Assembly: GCA_009760855.2 (NCBI GenBank)
Contig: WPIO01000089.1
Span: 1 to 55,000, forward strand
Reading direction: 5' to 3'
DNA: 55,000 nt
From: Cristatella mucedo
Lineage: Eukaryota; Bryozoa; Phylactolaemata; Cristatellidae
The translations under genes were made by a program, and so were the position numbers. Below, piece after piece: positions 20,235 through 32,240 of this stretch. Within the stretch, counting starts at the first letter, position 1, and every line of letters begins with the position of its first letter. Under the pieces are notes generated by a model that did not search any database, was not told the DNA's origin, and saw nothing but the letters and a program-made list of their open reading frames with translations.

Positions 20235-21892
20235 CTGAAAAACAACAATGAGCATAGTAATGCACGCGCTGGCAGGGCATGAAAAATTCATCCCGCTAAA
20301 CCACCTTAACAGTAGTGGCAAATTTCAATCGCTTAAAAATTTCGTGAAACAAAGCTAGAAAAGCCTGCTGCGACCGTAACAACTGCCAGCGTCTGGTACA
20401 AAGTGTCGTACCTTGCCAGAGTGCCTGCAGATTCTATCACACAGCTCTTGCTGCAACGTGTCTGAGTACTACCGGACAAGGAATGATGGAAAGCCGTAGA
20501 GAATATTCTCAAGGAAATCAGCGGATTTAAATATTCGGAGTACATTCATCTGAACTTAAGTTCCACTTTAGTGCAAAACTACTAATTTTCGGCGTCATCC
20601 AGCAAAAAGGTAACCGAGAACGTGCTTCTGCATGCGTAGCTTTTTAGCCATGTCACATGCGATGAGACTGTCCCAAAATCGAGAAAGATCCACACATGAT
20701 GAAAAAACTGCATATAAGATAGGCAAAAAGCCTGCAAGCACACACGCTGCTTAATACTCCTATGCTGCCATCCTCCTTGTCAGTCTGGAGCATGCATCTC
20801 TGAGAAGGCTTCTTTGAGTGCTATACAAATGTTATCTAGTTGTGTTAATGACAGAAAGGTCATCAGCTAACACTCAAGGCACAGTAGGAACTACAAAAGA
20901 GCTACGAAGAAACTAACAGTAGGAAGTACCAAACTGACGATACATGGATTGAGTGGCTCAGATTTCTGCTTGAACAGCTTGCTACACAGGGATATCTTCC
21001 CTTTCAGCTAAACGTATCCTTGTACATAATGATACACATTTGCTCGCTACACTGGGCTATCTAAGCTTTTGCAATAATAACGGCCAAGACTGCACAAGTT
21101 TGGCTCAGCTTGGTTCCTCGAATCATGGGATCATTATCTGCGACGGTCGTGCAACCAAGCGCCAGCTAAGCTGAAGCAACTTCGAGCCAATCAATAACGT
21201 GTCCAGGTCGAACAAAGCACCTTTAAGGTCCATCCAACAAGGCCAAGGACACTGCTACTGCCATCTCACTAGCTGCACACTTGCATACCCTCTTGGGCAG
21301 CCTCAGTCCAAAGGGATATCAAGGTCCATCGAACATGGCGAAAGACATTGCTATCTGCTTTTCTGCCATCTCACTGGCTGCACACTTGCATACCCTCTTG
21401 GGCAGCTTCATTCCAAAGGAATATATAAGTGCACGATGGAGGCTGAGGAGAACCTTCGACCTTTTAGGCTAGCTCAAATCAAATCATGGTGTTACCGAGT
21501 GTGGCCTGCACTAGTCAATATTAAGAAGCATTCTGCCTGCAACCCTAGGAATAGCCTATGCTGTTCTGAGCTTGCGGGGGGGGGGGCAATATTAGCAAGC
21601 CACATATGCACAGATAGCTAGTGGGCTGTATGCTTGAAGAAGTTGTGCTGGTCGTCCCACCAGACTTGCAGAATTAGTAAGCCAGGCCGACCTGGTCCAC
21701 CGTGCCTACAGTCACAAGCCAGTAAGTGGGCCTGGTTCACACCTGGAAACTGCCATAACCATGCCGATTTGGTGAGAGGTTTGAGGGATGCAGCTCATCG
21801 GCCACGAACAAGGTCAAGGTCATAATGTAGAGGCAGATGGTATTCGGAATGTGCTGAAGGTGTTCATTTGCTACGTCTTGTGGCCAGCCGTC
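20235..21892. other. intron of ankyrin gene
   Basis: No gene seen. Contains a two-unit tandem duplication at 21225-21425 and a run of eight G at about 21578. Confidence 0.55.
21225..21425 (+). repeat. two-copy tandem duplication, about 96-base unit
   Basis: AAGGTCCATC starts at 21225 and again at 21321. Both units carry GCACACTTGCATACCCTCTT and GGGCAGC. The second unit has a short insertion. Confidence 0.8.
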
Positions 21893-22112
21893 TGTGGTCG
21901 TTTGGCAGTGCCGCGGTTAAAAAGAAGCTAAAAACCCACTTGTTCTCACAGCATTTCCTGGGTCCGAGTGAATTGTCCTTTGTGTGCTTTATGCATGCTG
22001 ACACTGTGCATTTTATCATTAGCCAATAGACATGCTTCCTTAACAGCAGATGACAAGTGCCCTTGAAGAGATTTAGTTCTTTTAAGGGGCTATTCAAACG
22101 TCTTATTAGCAT
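21893..22112 (+). mobile_element. L2-A 3' end fragment
   Basis: Encodes a KKKLKTHLFSQHF-like end and the tail GCATGCTGACACTGTGCAT, ending near TTATTAGCATCG. Confidence 0.78.
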
Positions 22113-22134
22113 CGTTAATATTAAGTATATATGC

Positions 22135-22680
22135 ATCTCCATCTGTAGCTCCATAGAGCCACAAACACAAAGTGGATGTTATGCTGTCGAGCTTTCTTAG
22201 CACACTCAGAGCCTAAGCTGCTTTCGATGGGCAAACGATGGCCAACAGACTTAATCTGACGCAAAAAAGCAGGTTGCTTATTCAGGAGGACAGTAAAAAA
22301 ATGTGAGTAACATAGCATAGACGTAGCAGTACAGGAGGGCTGGAAAACATGTGTACTAGAGTCGGCAGCAGGAGAGACGATGTCTTTGCTTAAGACATAC
22401 AGAAGCAAGTTCCACAGTCTAGGACCTGCAGAGCAAAAGCTTCTGTTGCCAACGGTCTTTGAGTGAACGAATGCAGCAGCTAATTTACTGTCCTGAGAAG
22501 ACTTAAGGGCACGAGGAGGCTGAAGCTGGGTATCAAGCAGTTCAACAGTGCAGCAGTTCAGCTAGGTATCAAGGAGCCGACCTATGGCAGTCCTTATGCG
22601 TCAGAATGAGAGCTGTGGCCTGTATCTTTTGATCAACAGTGAGCTAGCAAAGCTAGCTGTCCTTATCATTTAGCAAAGGA
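22135..22680 (-). mobile_element. L2-B LINE fragment
   Basis: Minus-strand homology to the 3' half of the 23346 copy, including the reversed AGGACCTGCAGAGCAAAAGC near 22423 and ACGAGGAGGCTGAAGC near 22510. Confidence 0.8.
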
Positions 22681-23149
22681 GGCGCGTACCGGATGACTTT
22701 GTTGCATTAACCAAAAGCTCCAACCATAATCATGACTTACTGTCACGTAGAAAATACTTTTTCCGAAGTCCTGCCAATCACAGGCAGAGTCAGGAATTTC
22801 CTGTAGGGGCATGACGACGACAGTGAAATTAAAGAAAACGGTAGGCAAAGCGAAAGTGAAATCAATGGAAAGTTATAGCTCAGAATCAGTGTTTATTCGG
22901 CAAGTACTAGGCGGTTGCTCGTCGGCTGGAAGTAAGACATAATTTCGTCGTTGGTGACGGTCACAGCAATGTCCTTCTCGAGATATAACAAAAAACGGCC
23001 CCGCCGTTGGCCGGCCCCAGCTCCTGTCCAGGCCAGACATTCTGTAGGTGGCAGCTCAGGTCGCTTCCCGATTGCTCTGGGGGGAGCAGGAGCAATTGCC
23101 CCCTGCCCTTCCCCTGGCTCTCCTACGGCTGCCATGCTACTGAATTACA

Positions 23150-23345
23150 GTTGCCCCAACAGAGCAGGCAGAGTCAGGGAGCTAGTAGGACCTGTAGCCT
23201 CTGCAGTAAGTAGTCTCCAATTCTGGACAGGGATCGAACATGACGATTTGCCATACAGGCGTTCTTGGAAATAACTTTTAAACTTCAAGCAGTCCTCGAA
23301 GAGGATGTCACATAAACTACGAGCACTCGATGACAGTCCCACTAT
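23150..23345 (-). mobile_element. L2-B fragment, head-to-head with next copy
   Basis: Minus-strand frame similar to the NLGVVFDSCLNFKSF region, directly abutting the plus-strand copy at 23346. Confidence 0.55.
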
Positions 23346-24385
23346 ATGACACCCTCTATTATGAGAGCAGGGTCCCTCATTACAGCAACTGAGAAACTGA
23401 ATGCTTGCCTTGCCGATATTCGATCCTGGATGTCGGAAAACTTCCTGAAATTAAATGACGATAAAACCGAACTGCTTCTCATAGGACACCCTAAGCGTGT
23501 GGCTGGATTAAAAGGCTTTGCTGTTCTAATAGGTGATGCTATTGTGCGACCTTCACCCCATGCTCGTAATCTAGGTGTCGTGTTCGACAGCTGCCTCAAC
23601 TTCAAAAGCTTCATTCAGAAGACTGCCTCTACAGCTAGCCATCACATCCGATCCCTATCCAAGATTAGAAGCTGTCTCCTACAGTGGCTTGTAAAGAATT
23701 TAACTAGCTCTTTAGTTCTGTTTCGGCTTGATTATTGTAATTCCCTTTTGGCTGGGCTACCAAAGAAAGCTATTATGCCACTACAGCGGACTATGAATAT
23801 GGCTGCAAGGCTGGTCTTCAAGTCCCAGCGGTTTGAGCATGTGTCACCTTTGCTGGAAGAGCTAGGATGGTTGCCGGTTGAGCAAAGAATACAGAGCAAA
23901 GTTCTTACGCTGACCCACAAGGCCCGCCACGGCTTGGCTCCTTCGTACCTAGCTGAACTGCTGCATCAGTTTCAGCCTGTTCGTGCCCTCAGGTCCTGTG
24001 TGGACAATAAATTAGCTGTTCCATTCCTCCGCTAAAAGACAGTTGGCGACAGAAGCTTTAGCTCTGCAGGTCCTAGACTGTGGAACTCGCTTCCACAATT
24101 CTTACGCAACGACATCTACTCTCCAACTGCCGACTACGGCACATCTTTTTCAGCGGTCCTGGACTGCTACTTCTATGCTACTCACTACCTCAACTGCTCT
24201 CCTAACTCTGCTATGCTTCCCACTTTCTCTTTGTTGCATGAGACGAAGTCTGTTGGCTATCGAATGCGTACCGGAAGCCGCTTAGGCTGTGAGTGCGCTA
24301 TACAAAACTCTCCTGCGTAACACCCACATGGTCTTTATGACTTTGTGGAGATACTGAAGGAGATACATTACATTACATTACCAGC
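23346..24385 (+). mobile_element. L2-B LINE fragment with 229-codon reverse transcriptase remnant
   Basis: The best L2-B copy. A frame open over 229 codons encodes WMSENFLKLNDDKTELL, ARNLGVVFDSCLNF, RLDYCNSLLAGLP and ELGWLPVEQRIQ, all typical of the thumb and after-RT region of L2/CR1 LINE proteins. It stops at 24033; the next segment (WNSLPQFL, then the CCMRRSL region) is in another frame. It ends with ACATTACATTACATTA. The catalytic YADD part is missing, so it is inactive. Confidence 0.88.
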
Positions 24386-24502
24386 TTATAGTTTATCATG
24401 AGTATTTGGATAGCTGCACACTCTCACGCCAAGCACAGCAAGCCATCCATGGCACATGAAAACTTTGGTCAGCAAACTTTGATGGCTCTCGATGTCCTCA
24501 TC

Positions 24503-24845
24503 TAATAATAATAATAATATTAATACATTAGATACAGCACCCTCGGAGAACTCAGTCTCTTTCTACGAACTTTAAATATGTTGCAAAGGAACCATGGTCG
24601 AATGGTTAGTGGTAGTGTGCTCAATAAACAGCAAGAATAACATGATTAGGGGTGACATGTACAGGGTCTGCATGCAAGAATGGTTAGTGGCAGCATGCAC
24701 AATGTCAGCATGCATAAGCACATAAAAGTCGAGTCCCAGGGACCCACTAAATGCTGTGCTAAATAGATGCGTTGTTTAGTTTCTTTTTAAATCAAGTCAG
24801 AAGATGTCGTGACGCAAGTCGTAACTGACCTCAATGGCAGCTAAC
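24503..24845 (-). mobile_element. L2-A 3' end fragment
   Basis: Minus-strand tail starting AATAATAATAATATT, with CAGTCTCTTTCTACG and the reversed final coding segment near 24770-24830. Confidence 0.82.
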
Positions 24846-26201
24846 TAGCAAGTGAAGAGCCTGGAAATGAACCGAAATGCCCAAAGAGCACAGCAACCCG
24901 AAGGGTACTTGATTCGGTTGATCAGCAAACAGTTAAACACTACAAGCACGACTGAGTAGCTCTGCTTGCTTTATGGCCATGCATGCAAGCCTGGGCATGC
25001 CATCACCTAGCTGCTGGCTGCAGCAGCAACCTAGCAGCTGCCTAGCAACCAAGCAGTCAACACATGGCTGCATTCAACCAAGCAGATATTAATGCTAGCG
25101 ATCGAAGCAGTGTTATCTCTCATGACAGCAATTAATCAAGGCCCCAATTGTCACTTATCTTGGCAGCCACGACATGACGTATATCTCGGTGAAGAATCAG
25201 TTGCCACATTCCCACTCTGCTTAGTCAGCTTATGCATTGGTTCAGAAGCAGCAAACGATTTTAACAGGGTCTATAATCAAATAAGCCGTTTCAACAAGTG
25301 AGTGGCAGTTCAGATCTTATGGCAGGTGATCCATTATACTTATAAGCCTTAAGCCTGGACGGCTGGCAAGCGATTATTTTGATAGCCTCGAATTCGATGC
25401 CTGTAGATTTAAGTAGCCTTGGAGCTATGACACACCATATCGCCTCTTCATATTTACAAAATTGACAAGATGAGTGCATTGGGACAATAAAATATGTAAG
25501 TATCCATTAGATTCACTTCTCCATCTGAGATAGAATCGCTGAAAACAAGCCAAGCATTGATGTAGACTCCACGATGCAGATCCTTTGCTACTTCGGGTGA
25601 GCCTGGCAGACCCGAAAGCTAAGCATCTCCTAAAGCATCGCTGAACTTCGACTGCAATGCCAGCATGGTTGCCTAATATGTTGTCGTGCCAATTCGAAGT
25701 CGGCTTCTCAAGAAATAGCTGTCACTGCCGACCGGACTCGCCATTTCAAGCTGTGGCAGCAACATCAAGGGCATAGAGCACCAAGAAAGCCGTTTGAGCC
25801 TTTTGCACCTACTGCTGTTTGTTGCATCAAGTAATGCCGGGATTCTCAGGCTTACATAGTCTCGGTCTCGTTTTGAATTTCTTAACGATCACCAGGCTAT
25901 GCTCCTTTTGACAAGCAAGTACAAGCAGCTGGCTCAATGTTGAGCCAGTGCAGGCACATGTATCTCTGCAAGCAGCTTTCCATTATGCACCAGTAGTGTC
26001 CTTCGAAGCACTTGGCAGCAACCGTATGCTTGGCCATGAGACCAGACGAAGAACGGCACGGCTACACCTTTGCTGCTGCTGCTCGATAGAAAAAACAGCC
26101 ACCACTAAATCTCAACCGAGGAAGCCGGTAATCGGTAAATCTCGGTGTAGGAGCCGAACGGCCCTGACTGGCAGTAGTTGCATGCCAACTCACCAAAAAA
26201 G
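24846..26201. other. intron of ankyrin gene, nothing recognised
   Basis: No repeat family, gene or strong motif recognised. Confidence 0.5.
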
Positions 26202-26360
26202 TACTAGCTGATTCAACAGTCTCTTTTGTATAGCGACAGAAAAGCCTTTACGGCTATCACCATCGCTTGCAGCAGCGATAAAGGATCGCCCAGCACATGA
26301 TTCGAACCCAAGACCTCGGGGCCGAGGTCGTGAAAAGCTTACCTAGTGAGCTATCATGGC
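26202..26360 (-). mobile_element. SINE-A (tRNA-derived)
   Basis: Minus-strand copy with the ACCTCGGGGCCGAGGT hairpin, box B reversed as GATTCGAACCC, and the tail AGCTGATTCAACAGTCTC. Confidence 0.85.
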
Positions 26361-26672
26361 ACACCAAAATCATGCTTAGTGGCAGACTAGACTACCGAGA
26401 ACCTTGCATCTCAACAGCTTTTTGCTATGTGGTTCAATCAAAGCTTAAGTTTGTGCATGTGGCCAATATAACGAGCAGATTATCACTAAAGTTCTGAGAG
26501 TGGCTCGGACACACATGGCAGGGAGCACATGCCTGCACTCTGCACCACTCTTGCCTGGTGCAAAACTTAAGCAAAGTGTGCTCGCAGACCATTAGCATAA
26601 AGTGTCGTCGATAGACAATCATGAGGCATAGCCGATTAAGTGCTCTGCCATCAGGCAGTCATCTCGAGACGT

Positions 26673-26698
26673 TTTTGCCACGAGTTATCGTGGCAAAA
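26673..26698. repeat. perfect hairpin
   Basis: TTTTGCCACGA and TCGTGGCAAAA form an 11-pair stem around the four-base loop GTTA. Confidence 0.75.
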
Positions 26699-27108
26699 CG
26701 GTAGCAGTATGCTGTCCAGAGTGCGCACTGAGCTGCAGCCGGTCTAAGGTGGGCAATGCTATTGCTACCATCATGCCTCCTTTCTGCTTGAGCAGCTCGG
26801 CTGAGCCACTCGCACGAGAGGCACCCCAGTCAATCTCAGATAGTCGGGATCAGACGACAGCTGGTGGCATCAAATATGATTGCGATGGTGGCTTGCTGCT
26901 TGGTGGTGCGATGGTGGCAGCCTTGCTGCTCCGGGCTTCTCTGGAGCATCCCAATGATCACACAGCAGCAGCACTAGTCAGTTGACACGGTTTGGCTGCT
27001 TCAGATTTACCACCTTCGATCCTTGCGCTTTGTCGAGGTCATCCTCGAGCATTGTTCGACGTGCAGCAGATTTTATCAATCGACTTAACTGAGTCACTAG
27101 GACTCCAG

Positions 27109-27224
27109 GAAAAGTGCCGAGAGCAGCAGTGAAGCGAAACCTCTTCGGCACCGAGCACGAGCTCGAGATGGAACAGCATCAGAACCAGGCCAAGCAGCTG
27201 CTGCAGGCCCCCAAAGCCGCTTCA
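27109..27224 (+). CDS. candidate exon with a cyclin-docking KRNLFG motif
   Basis: A plus-strand frame preceded by ACTCCAG and followed by GTAAAC. It encodes VPRAAVKRNLFG (RNLFG at 27135-27149), then an acidic and Gln-rich helix-like segment beginning TEHELEMEQHQ. The pattern resembles the start of the CDI domain of p21/p27/Dacapo CDK inhibitors, where RxLFG contacts cyclin. The WNFDF motif that should follow about 22 residues later is not in this exon. The donor is weak and the location is inside introns of the antisense ankyrin gene, so it could be chance. Confidence 0.28.
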
Positions 27225-27529
27225 GTAAACCGGATGACTCGGCCAAGACAAGATGAGGCTGACGCGCTGAACAATGCACTAGAGCTAGAAACCAGATTTC
27301 TCTTCCGGCTGCGCTGAACAGCAGCCGATGCATGCCGCGGCCTAGCGGCCAGTCGAGGAAAGGTACGGTCAGACAGGAGAGAGCAACATCGCTTGCCTCA
27401 TCTGAAAGAACCAGTGCATCACTTTGCCAAAGCATTAGCTTGGCCTGCTGCTGTGCGGTCAAAGGCAGATGCCTCAAAGGCGAGAGCCCTCAGAGGTCAC
27501 AACACTCAAAGAACAAGACCAGCACTGAC

Positions 27530-27654
27530 CTGTCCTTGGCATTGACATCAGCGCCGGCTTGGATGAGCACCGGTATGCAGTCGGCATGCTTGTTCTGGGC
27601 TGCCAATATTAGCAGCGGAGTATTGTCCTTGTTGGCGCACGTGGCACTGCCACC
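27530..27654 (-). CDS. ankyrin gene, internal exon
   Basis: 125 bases between the acceptor CCTGCTTTGGCTACAG and the donor GTCAGT. Enters in phase 0 and leaves in phase 2. It encodes CANKDNTPLLILAAQ, then CIPVLIQAGADVNAKD: a full ankyrin unit with the TPL-AA signature and the GADVN hairpin. The reading frame also stays open upstream of the acceptor, but that part does not look like ankyrin. The preceding repeat must end in an exon I did not find. Confidence 0.87.
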
Positions 27655-29264
27655 CTGTAGCCAAAGCAGGTGGGGGGTGCTCACGACCAATGACAAGTGA
27701 ACATGGACAAGCTTCTTGGCTGTCTGCTTGCGACCACGTGGGCCAGGATCTTGACGAGCAGAATATTGTGACAAGCGGGCAGCAACGAGCTGTCGGGTGG
27801 CCAGTGCTGCACATCTAATTCGGCAGCACGATAACGTACAGGTTAATCACTTTTTACACGTGCTTTTTTTGCTTGTGGTACCTTTCAAAGGACAATTCTT
27901 TCTATGAATAAGGTCGGAAGTTCTAACGATCAAAGTAAAATAAAAAACGATATCTAAATAGCAAATATCGCAAGTATCGCAGATAGCAGAATCGCAGATA
28001 GCAAAATATCTACAAATAACAAATTTACCAATCTCAGCATCATATGCGACTTGTATCCTAACTTGTTGAACCTTGGCAGACCAAGGTAACCGTGTGAAGC
28101 TTGAGGTGCATTCTTGTGACTTTTAAAAAGCTTCACTTTCAGTGTAACTTTACACCTTGTAAATTCCATAAGTTGGCCATTCATTTACATATCAGGGTGA
28201 AATTTGAAATGTGAGTTCAGCTCTGTTTTTTTAACGTGGCCTCACAATTGTTTTGATTTCGGTCTGGCATGGTTTTCCTTTACACGTCCATGATTGCAGA
28301 AAATAAAGCTCCAGGACGTTTGACGACATTTATAGCAAAATCTACCTGAACGAAATGAGAAACAATTGTTGGTTGTTAGGCTGATTGTTACAGGTGCCAC
28401 CGGATGCACTCACGAGTGACACAACGAGCCTCACAGCCCGAGCGGTGCTGCTAGTTACATGGCAGTCCCCCTCCCGAGGTCTCTTAGGTCCACCGAGTGC
28501 AACAGCTAATTTGCCAGGCAGACCTCCTCCTGCTGAACAAGGACCTGAGAATATAAGAGGGTGGACCGGAGGTTCTGCCAAAATTGCCTTCGCACATCTT
28601 CCAGTCGTTAAGCCATCCCATCGTAACCTCATTCCTCTAGCGGTAACATGAAACTAAAGCAGCTAACTCGTGGGCCAAAAAACTTTAAGCCTCCAATGGC
28701 TGCTAAAGCTCCGTTTGAGTCAGAGGGTCAACTGAAGAGGCTGGCTGCAGTGGCGAGGCAATGGCAGATAAGATTAACCAGAATAGAGAGCGGTCTAAAA
28801 AGGATCGGCAGTCATCGGATCGGCCGAAAGTCTCGCTACAAAGTGTGATAGCTCTCGGCACATGAACGAGTGCCACCACAATGCATTTCCTTCAAAAGAA
28901 AATCTGGTGACCAAGAGTCTGGCCACTAGGGAGAAAAAGCCTGCAAATCAGAATGCTGCTAAAAGAGCTCTTTTACAGTAAGCACATTTGTATCTACCTG
29001 TATCGCAGTGACAAGGAGCTACCTGTATCGCTGCTTTGGGCCATTGCCAACCTATCCATTGATATCCACGGGCAGAGGACCACCAGTATCGATAGATCGC
29101 AGCGCGGTCCTCGGACCAAGCCAGAATGCATAAAAGTGCAGGCTAAAATGTATAAAAGGAAATCCCGTGAAGTTTTAGAAGATCCACTCTAAGCACAATG
29201 CGGTATAATAGTCATCATTGCCATTTGACCTTTGTACAGCTTGTTTGTTGTGGATTGCACTTAA
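27655..29264. other. intron of ankyrin gene, mostly unassigned
   Basis: Includes a short degenerate tandem array of ATAGCA/ATCGCAG units at 27955-28020. Two overlapping hydrophilic plus-strand frames at 28648-28863 cannot be assigned. Confidence 0.45.
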
Positions 29265-29400
29265 CCCCTGGCTTGGCCCAGAGGTTACTGTGCACGCCTT
29301 TGATGGCCGGGGTTGTGGGCTCAAGCCCTGCAGCACATGTGAAGTGCCTGGTTCGAGATTCTTAGGGCGCTACAGAACTGAACTATATTTTATAACGTGA
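29265..29400 (+). mobile_element. SINE-B (tRNA head, L2-A-like tail)
   Basis: Box-A-like GGCTTGGCCCAGAGG, box-B-like GGGCTCAAGCCC, then GTGAAGTGCCTGGTTCGAGA and TTAGGGCGCTACA, which parallels the L2-A tail. Confidence 0.72.
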
Positions 29401-29439
29401 AACCCTTTTGGCATTCCACATATGTGGTGGAGTCATTTC

Positions 29440-29735
29440 GGGCTTAAGTAACATATGCACATGTGTGCATATATGCACTATATGCTGCCATGCATGCAAA
29501 CTTATGTATGCATGCAAGTGTGCACGCACACGTAAATACATGTATGTTGCTTGAACATGCACATGCATGAATGAACATAGGAATTCATGCATGCACACTG
29601 GATCCATGCATGCATGTATGTGTGTCTGCTTGTATGTATGCATGTATGTGTGCAAGCAACATGTATGCATGCATGCTTGAATGTTTTATGTATTTTTGTA
29701 TGTGTATATGTATGGATGCATATCCTTTCGTCTAT
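29440..29735. repeat. (TGCATG)-rich simple sequence
   Basis: Dense ATGCATGC and TGTATG units on both strands; open frames here are artefacts. Confidence 0.85.
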
Positions 29736-29737
29736 AA

Positions 29738-31445
29738 TCATATACTACCGCCCAGTCTCTCTTCTACCATTCCTATCAAAGACACTGGATATCGAAACCT
29801 CACACCTTGCTAGTAAGTTCCAGTCTGGCTTTAGAGCTAATCACTCCACAGAGTCAACATTGCTTAGGGTATACAACGATCTACTTAGGAATGCAGACAT
29901 GGGTAGAGTGTCTCTGCTTGTTTTGCTCGATCTTTCGGCAGCTTTTGATACCATCGATCACAAAGTTCTTCTAGAGCGCCTCTCATCTCGCCTGGGCATC
30001 ACTGGCATTGCTCTACAATGGTTCAGGTCCTATCTCAGTGGGAGACTCCAGAGTATTGACATGAATGGACAAAGATCATCCGAGGCACCTCTGAAATATG
30101 GGGTACCTCAGGGCTCCGTGCTAGGTCCGGTTCTTTTCACGGTTTATACTCTGCCTCTTGCTGATGTGATTGCCAAGCACAATCTAGGCTTTCACTTCTA
30201 TGCGGATGACACTCAGTTGTACCTTTGCTTTGATCCCCCCCCAGCCTTCGAGCACCTCAAATTCTCTAAACTCACTAGCTGCATGCATTGATGACATCCG
30301 CACATGGATGGCAGCAAATTTTCTAAAACTAAATGATGATAAAACTAACTTACTAGTTATGGGCAAACCCAGTGTGATCCAGAGATTGGAAAGGTTGACG
30401 CTCAAAATTGGCTCTGCCAGCATATCTCCTGTTGATCAGCTCGAAATCTAGGTGTCATATTCCAAAGCGATCTCTCGTTAGGCGACTACATCAGCTCCAC
30501 AGTCAAATCTGCCTATTTTCAGCTTCATAACATTGCTAAAATTCAGGCTTGTTTAGATAAAGATACCACGTCCAAGTTGGTCCATGCATTCATGACATCC
30601 CGTCTCGACTTCTGCAACTCACTGCTTACTGGCCTACCAGCATGTGTGATCAGGCGATTGCAGCTGGTGCAAAACTCCGCAGCTAGGCTTGTCTGTCGTG
30701 AGCGGCGTAGTTTCCACATTACACCACTTCTCGCTGACCTGCACTGGCTATACAATATATATAATAATAATTTATTTATATAGCGCCCCAAAAGAACTTA
30801 ATCTCTATTCAAGTGCTTCACATATGCCTCGGGGCTCGAGCCCAGGACCTCGGTCAGACCTTGGTCGGGGCGAGCACCTTAACCGCTAGAACAAACCACC
30901 ACCAGTCAAGCAATGGATTGACTTCAAGGTTTTGTCGCTCACTTTTAGGTCACTTCATTCTTTGGCTCCAGCCTATCTCTCAGATATACTCCCCCATCAG
31001 GCCAAGCATCGTACCACCCGCTTTTCGGAATCCAACAGTTTACCAATACCTCGTACAAACCTCAAATCCTTCGGAGACCGTGCATTTAGTTCGTATGCTC
31101 CCAAAGCCTGGAACTCCCACCCGACCTGCGTCAGAACATCCCATGACCTGACCACATTAAAAAAAAACTTAAAAACACACCTATTTAGGACAGCATTTAG
31201 TGGGTCCCTGTGATTCGTCCTTGATGTGCTTATGCGTGCTGACACTGTGCATGCTGCCACTAACCACATTTGCATGCTGACCCTGTGCATGTCACCCCTA
31301 ACCATGTTATTCATTTTGTTTGTTTATCAAGCATGATATTACTCACCATTCAATTGCATTTTCTTTTGCAGCAAATGTAAAGCGCCTAGAGAGATTGAGT
31401 TCTCTGAGGGCGCTTTATCAAGTGCATTATTATTATTATTATTAT
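29738..31445 (+). mobile_element. L2-A LINE, longest copy, interrupted by SINE-B
   Basis: 5'-truncated at the YRPVSLLPFLSKTL motif of reverse transcriptase. It carries LLVLLDLSAAFDTIDH (first catalytic Asp), PLKYGVPQGSVLGP and YADDTQLY (catalytic box near 30200), FLKLNDDKTNLLV, the YCNSLLxGLP-type region, and the end WNSHPTCVRTS to FRTAFSGSL. The tail has AAAGCGCCTAGAGAGATTG and (TTA)n. Frame changes near 30240 and 30440 and the SINE at 30750-30902 make it inactive. L2/CR1 proteins nick target DNA and reverse-transcribe their own mRNA. Confidence 0.92.
30750..30902 (-). mobile_element. SINE-B inserted in L2-A
   Basis: Splits the L2-A phrase CACTGGCT / ACCAGTCAAGC. On the minus strand it has TAGCGGTTAAGGTG (box A), GGGCTCGAGCCCC (box B), and a tail with GTGAAGCACTTG, GGGGCGCTATATAAA and TTATTATTATA. 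Confidence 0.82.
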
Positions 31446-31447
31446 TA

Positions 31448-31800
31448 CTATTATAACTCCACAAAGCTACATAGACTAAGCAGGTTGCAACTGTGGAAAC
31501 AGCATACGCTAGCTAATAAAACAAGGAGCACAGCCAAGGAAGGGGGCTGCACAGATGCACCAGAGCGGGATGGAAGTGTGATTGTCGGCAGCAGAAGAGA
31601 TGTTTCATATGAATTGTGGGAGTGAGTTCCACACTCTAGGATCTGCACAGCCAACCTTCTGTGGCTAACAGTCTTTTGGGGAAAGCTGGATATTACTACT
31701 TTATTGTCCTCTGAGGGGATCTGAGGGCACCAGGAGGCTGAAGCTGGTGCAGTAGTTCAGCTAGGTATGAAGGAGGCAAGTCATTTTGCTCTGTAACAGG
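31448..31800 (-). mobile_element. L2-B 3' fragment
   Basis: Reverse match to the L2-B end: ACTCCACAAAGCTACAT at the tail side, ATTGTGGGAGTGAGTTCCAC near 31612, and the GCACCAGGAGGCTGAAGC phrase near 31725. Confidence 0.8.
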
Positions 31801-31932
31801 AAGTCATCATAGCTCCATTAGCAAAGAAACATGAGCAACCAACTCAAGCAAGGTCAAATTTCTCTATGCACAGCTGCCGGCAATAAGGGCCTGGTTTTTG
31901 CAGCAGTGGCTATGTGCCGAGCAGACAGGCTG

Positions 31933-31933
<1 letters not shown>

Positions 31934-31973
<40 letters not shown>
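31934..31973. repeat. poly-G tract of 40
   Basis: Forty consecutive G. Potential G-quadruplex; its exact length may be an assembly estimate. Confidence 0.97.
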
Positions 31974-31974
<1 letters not shown>

Positions 31975-32117
31975 GATAGGGGATTCAGTACAGCTAGAGG
32001 CCGCCGATCAGGCCGTAGAGTGTGTGCTATCTGGGGTGCCTGTTTCTTTATCTGTCTGTCTGTCTATCTTTCTCCATCCCTCTCCCTCTCTCTGTTTCTC
32101 TGTAAGAAAAGAGAACG

Positions 32118-32240
32118 GCCAGCTGATTTAGCACCCTCATTTATGTAGCAGCTAAAAGAGACTTAGTAGCTATCACACAGCTTGCTGCAAGCTATAAAGA
32201 TTTCCCACTGCAGCACAACTCCAAGGCTAGAACCAAAGAG
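32118..32240 (-). mobile_element. SINE-A, degenerate
   Basis: Weak minus-strand similarity: AGCTGATTTAGCACCCTC, then GCTATCACACAGCTTGC and TATAAAGATTTCCCACTGCAG. Confidence 0.55.

Noticed and set aside
29502-29741. His/Cys-rich open frames on both strands
   Set aside because: Produced by TGCATG simple sequence.
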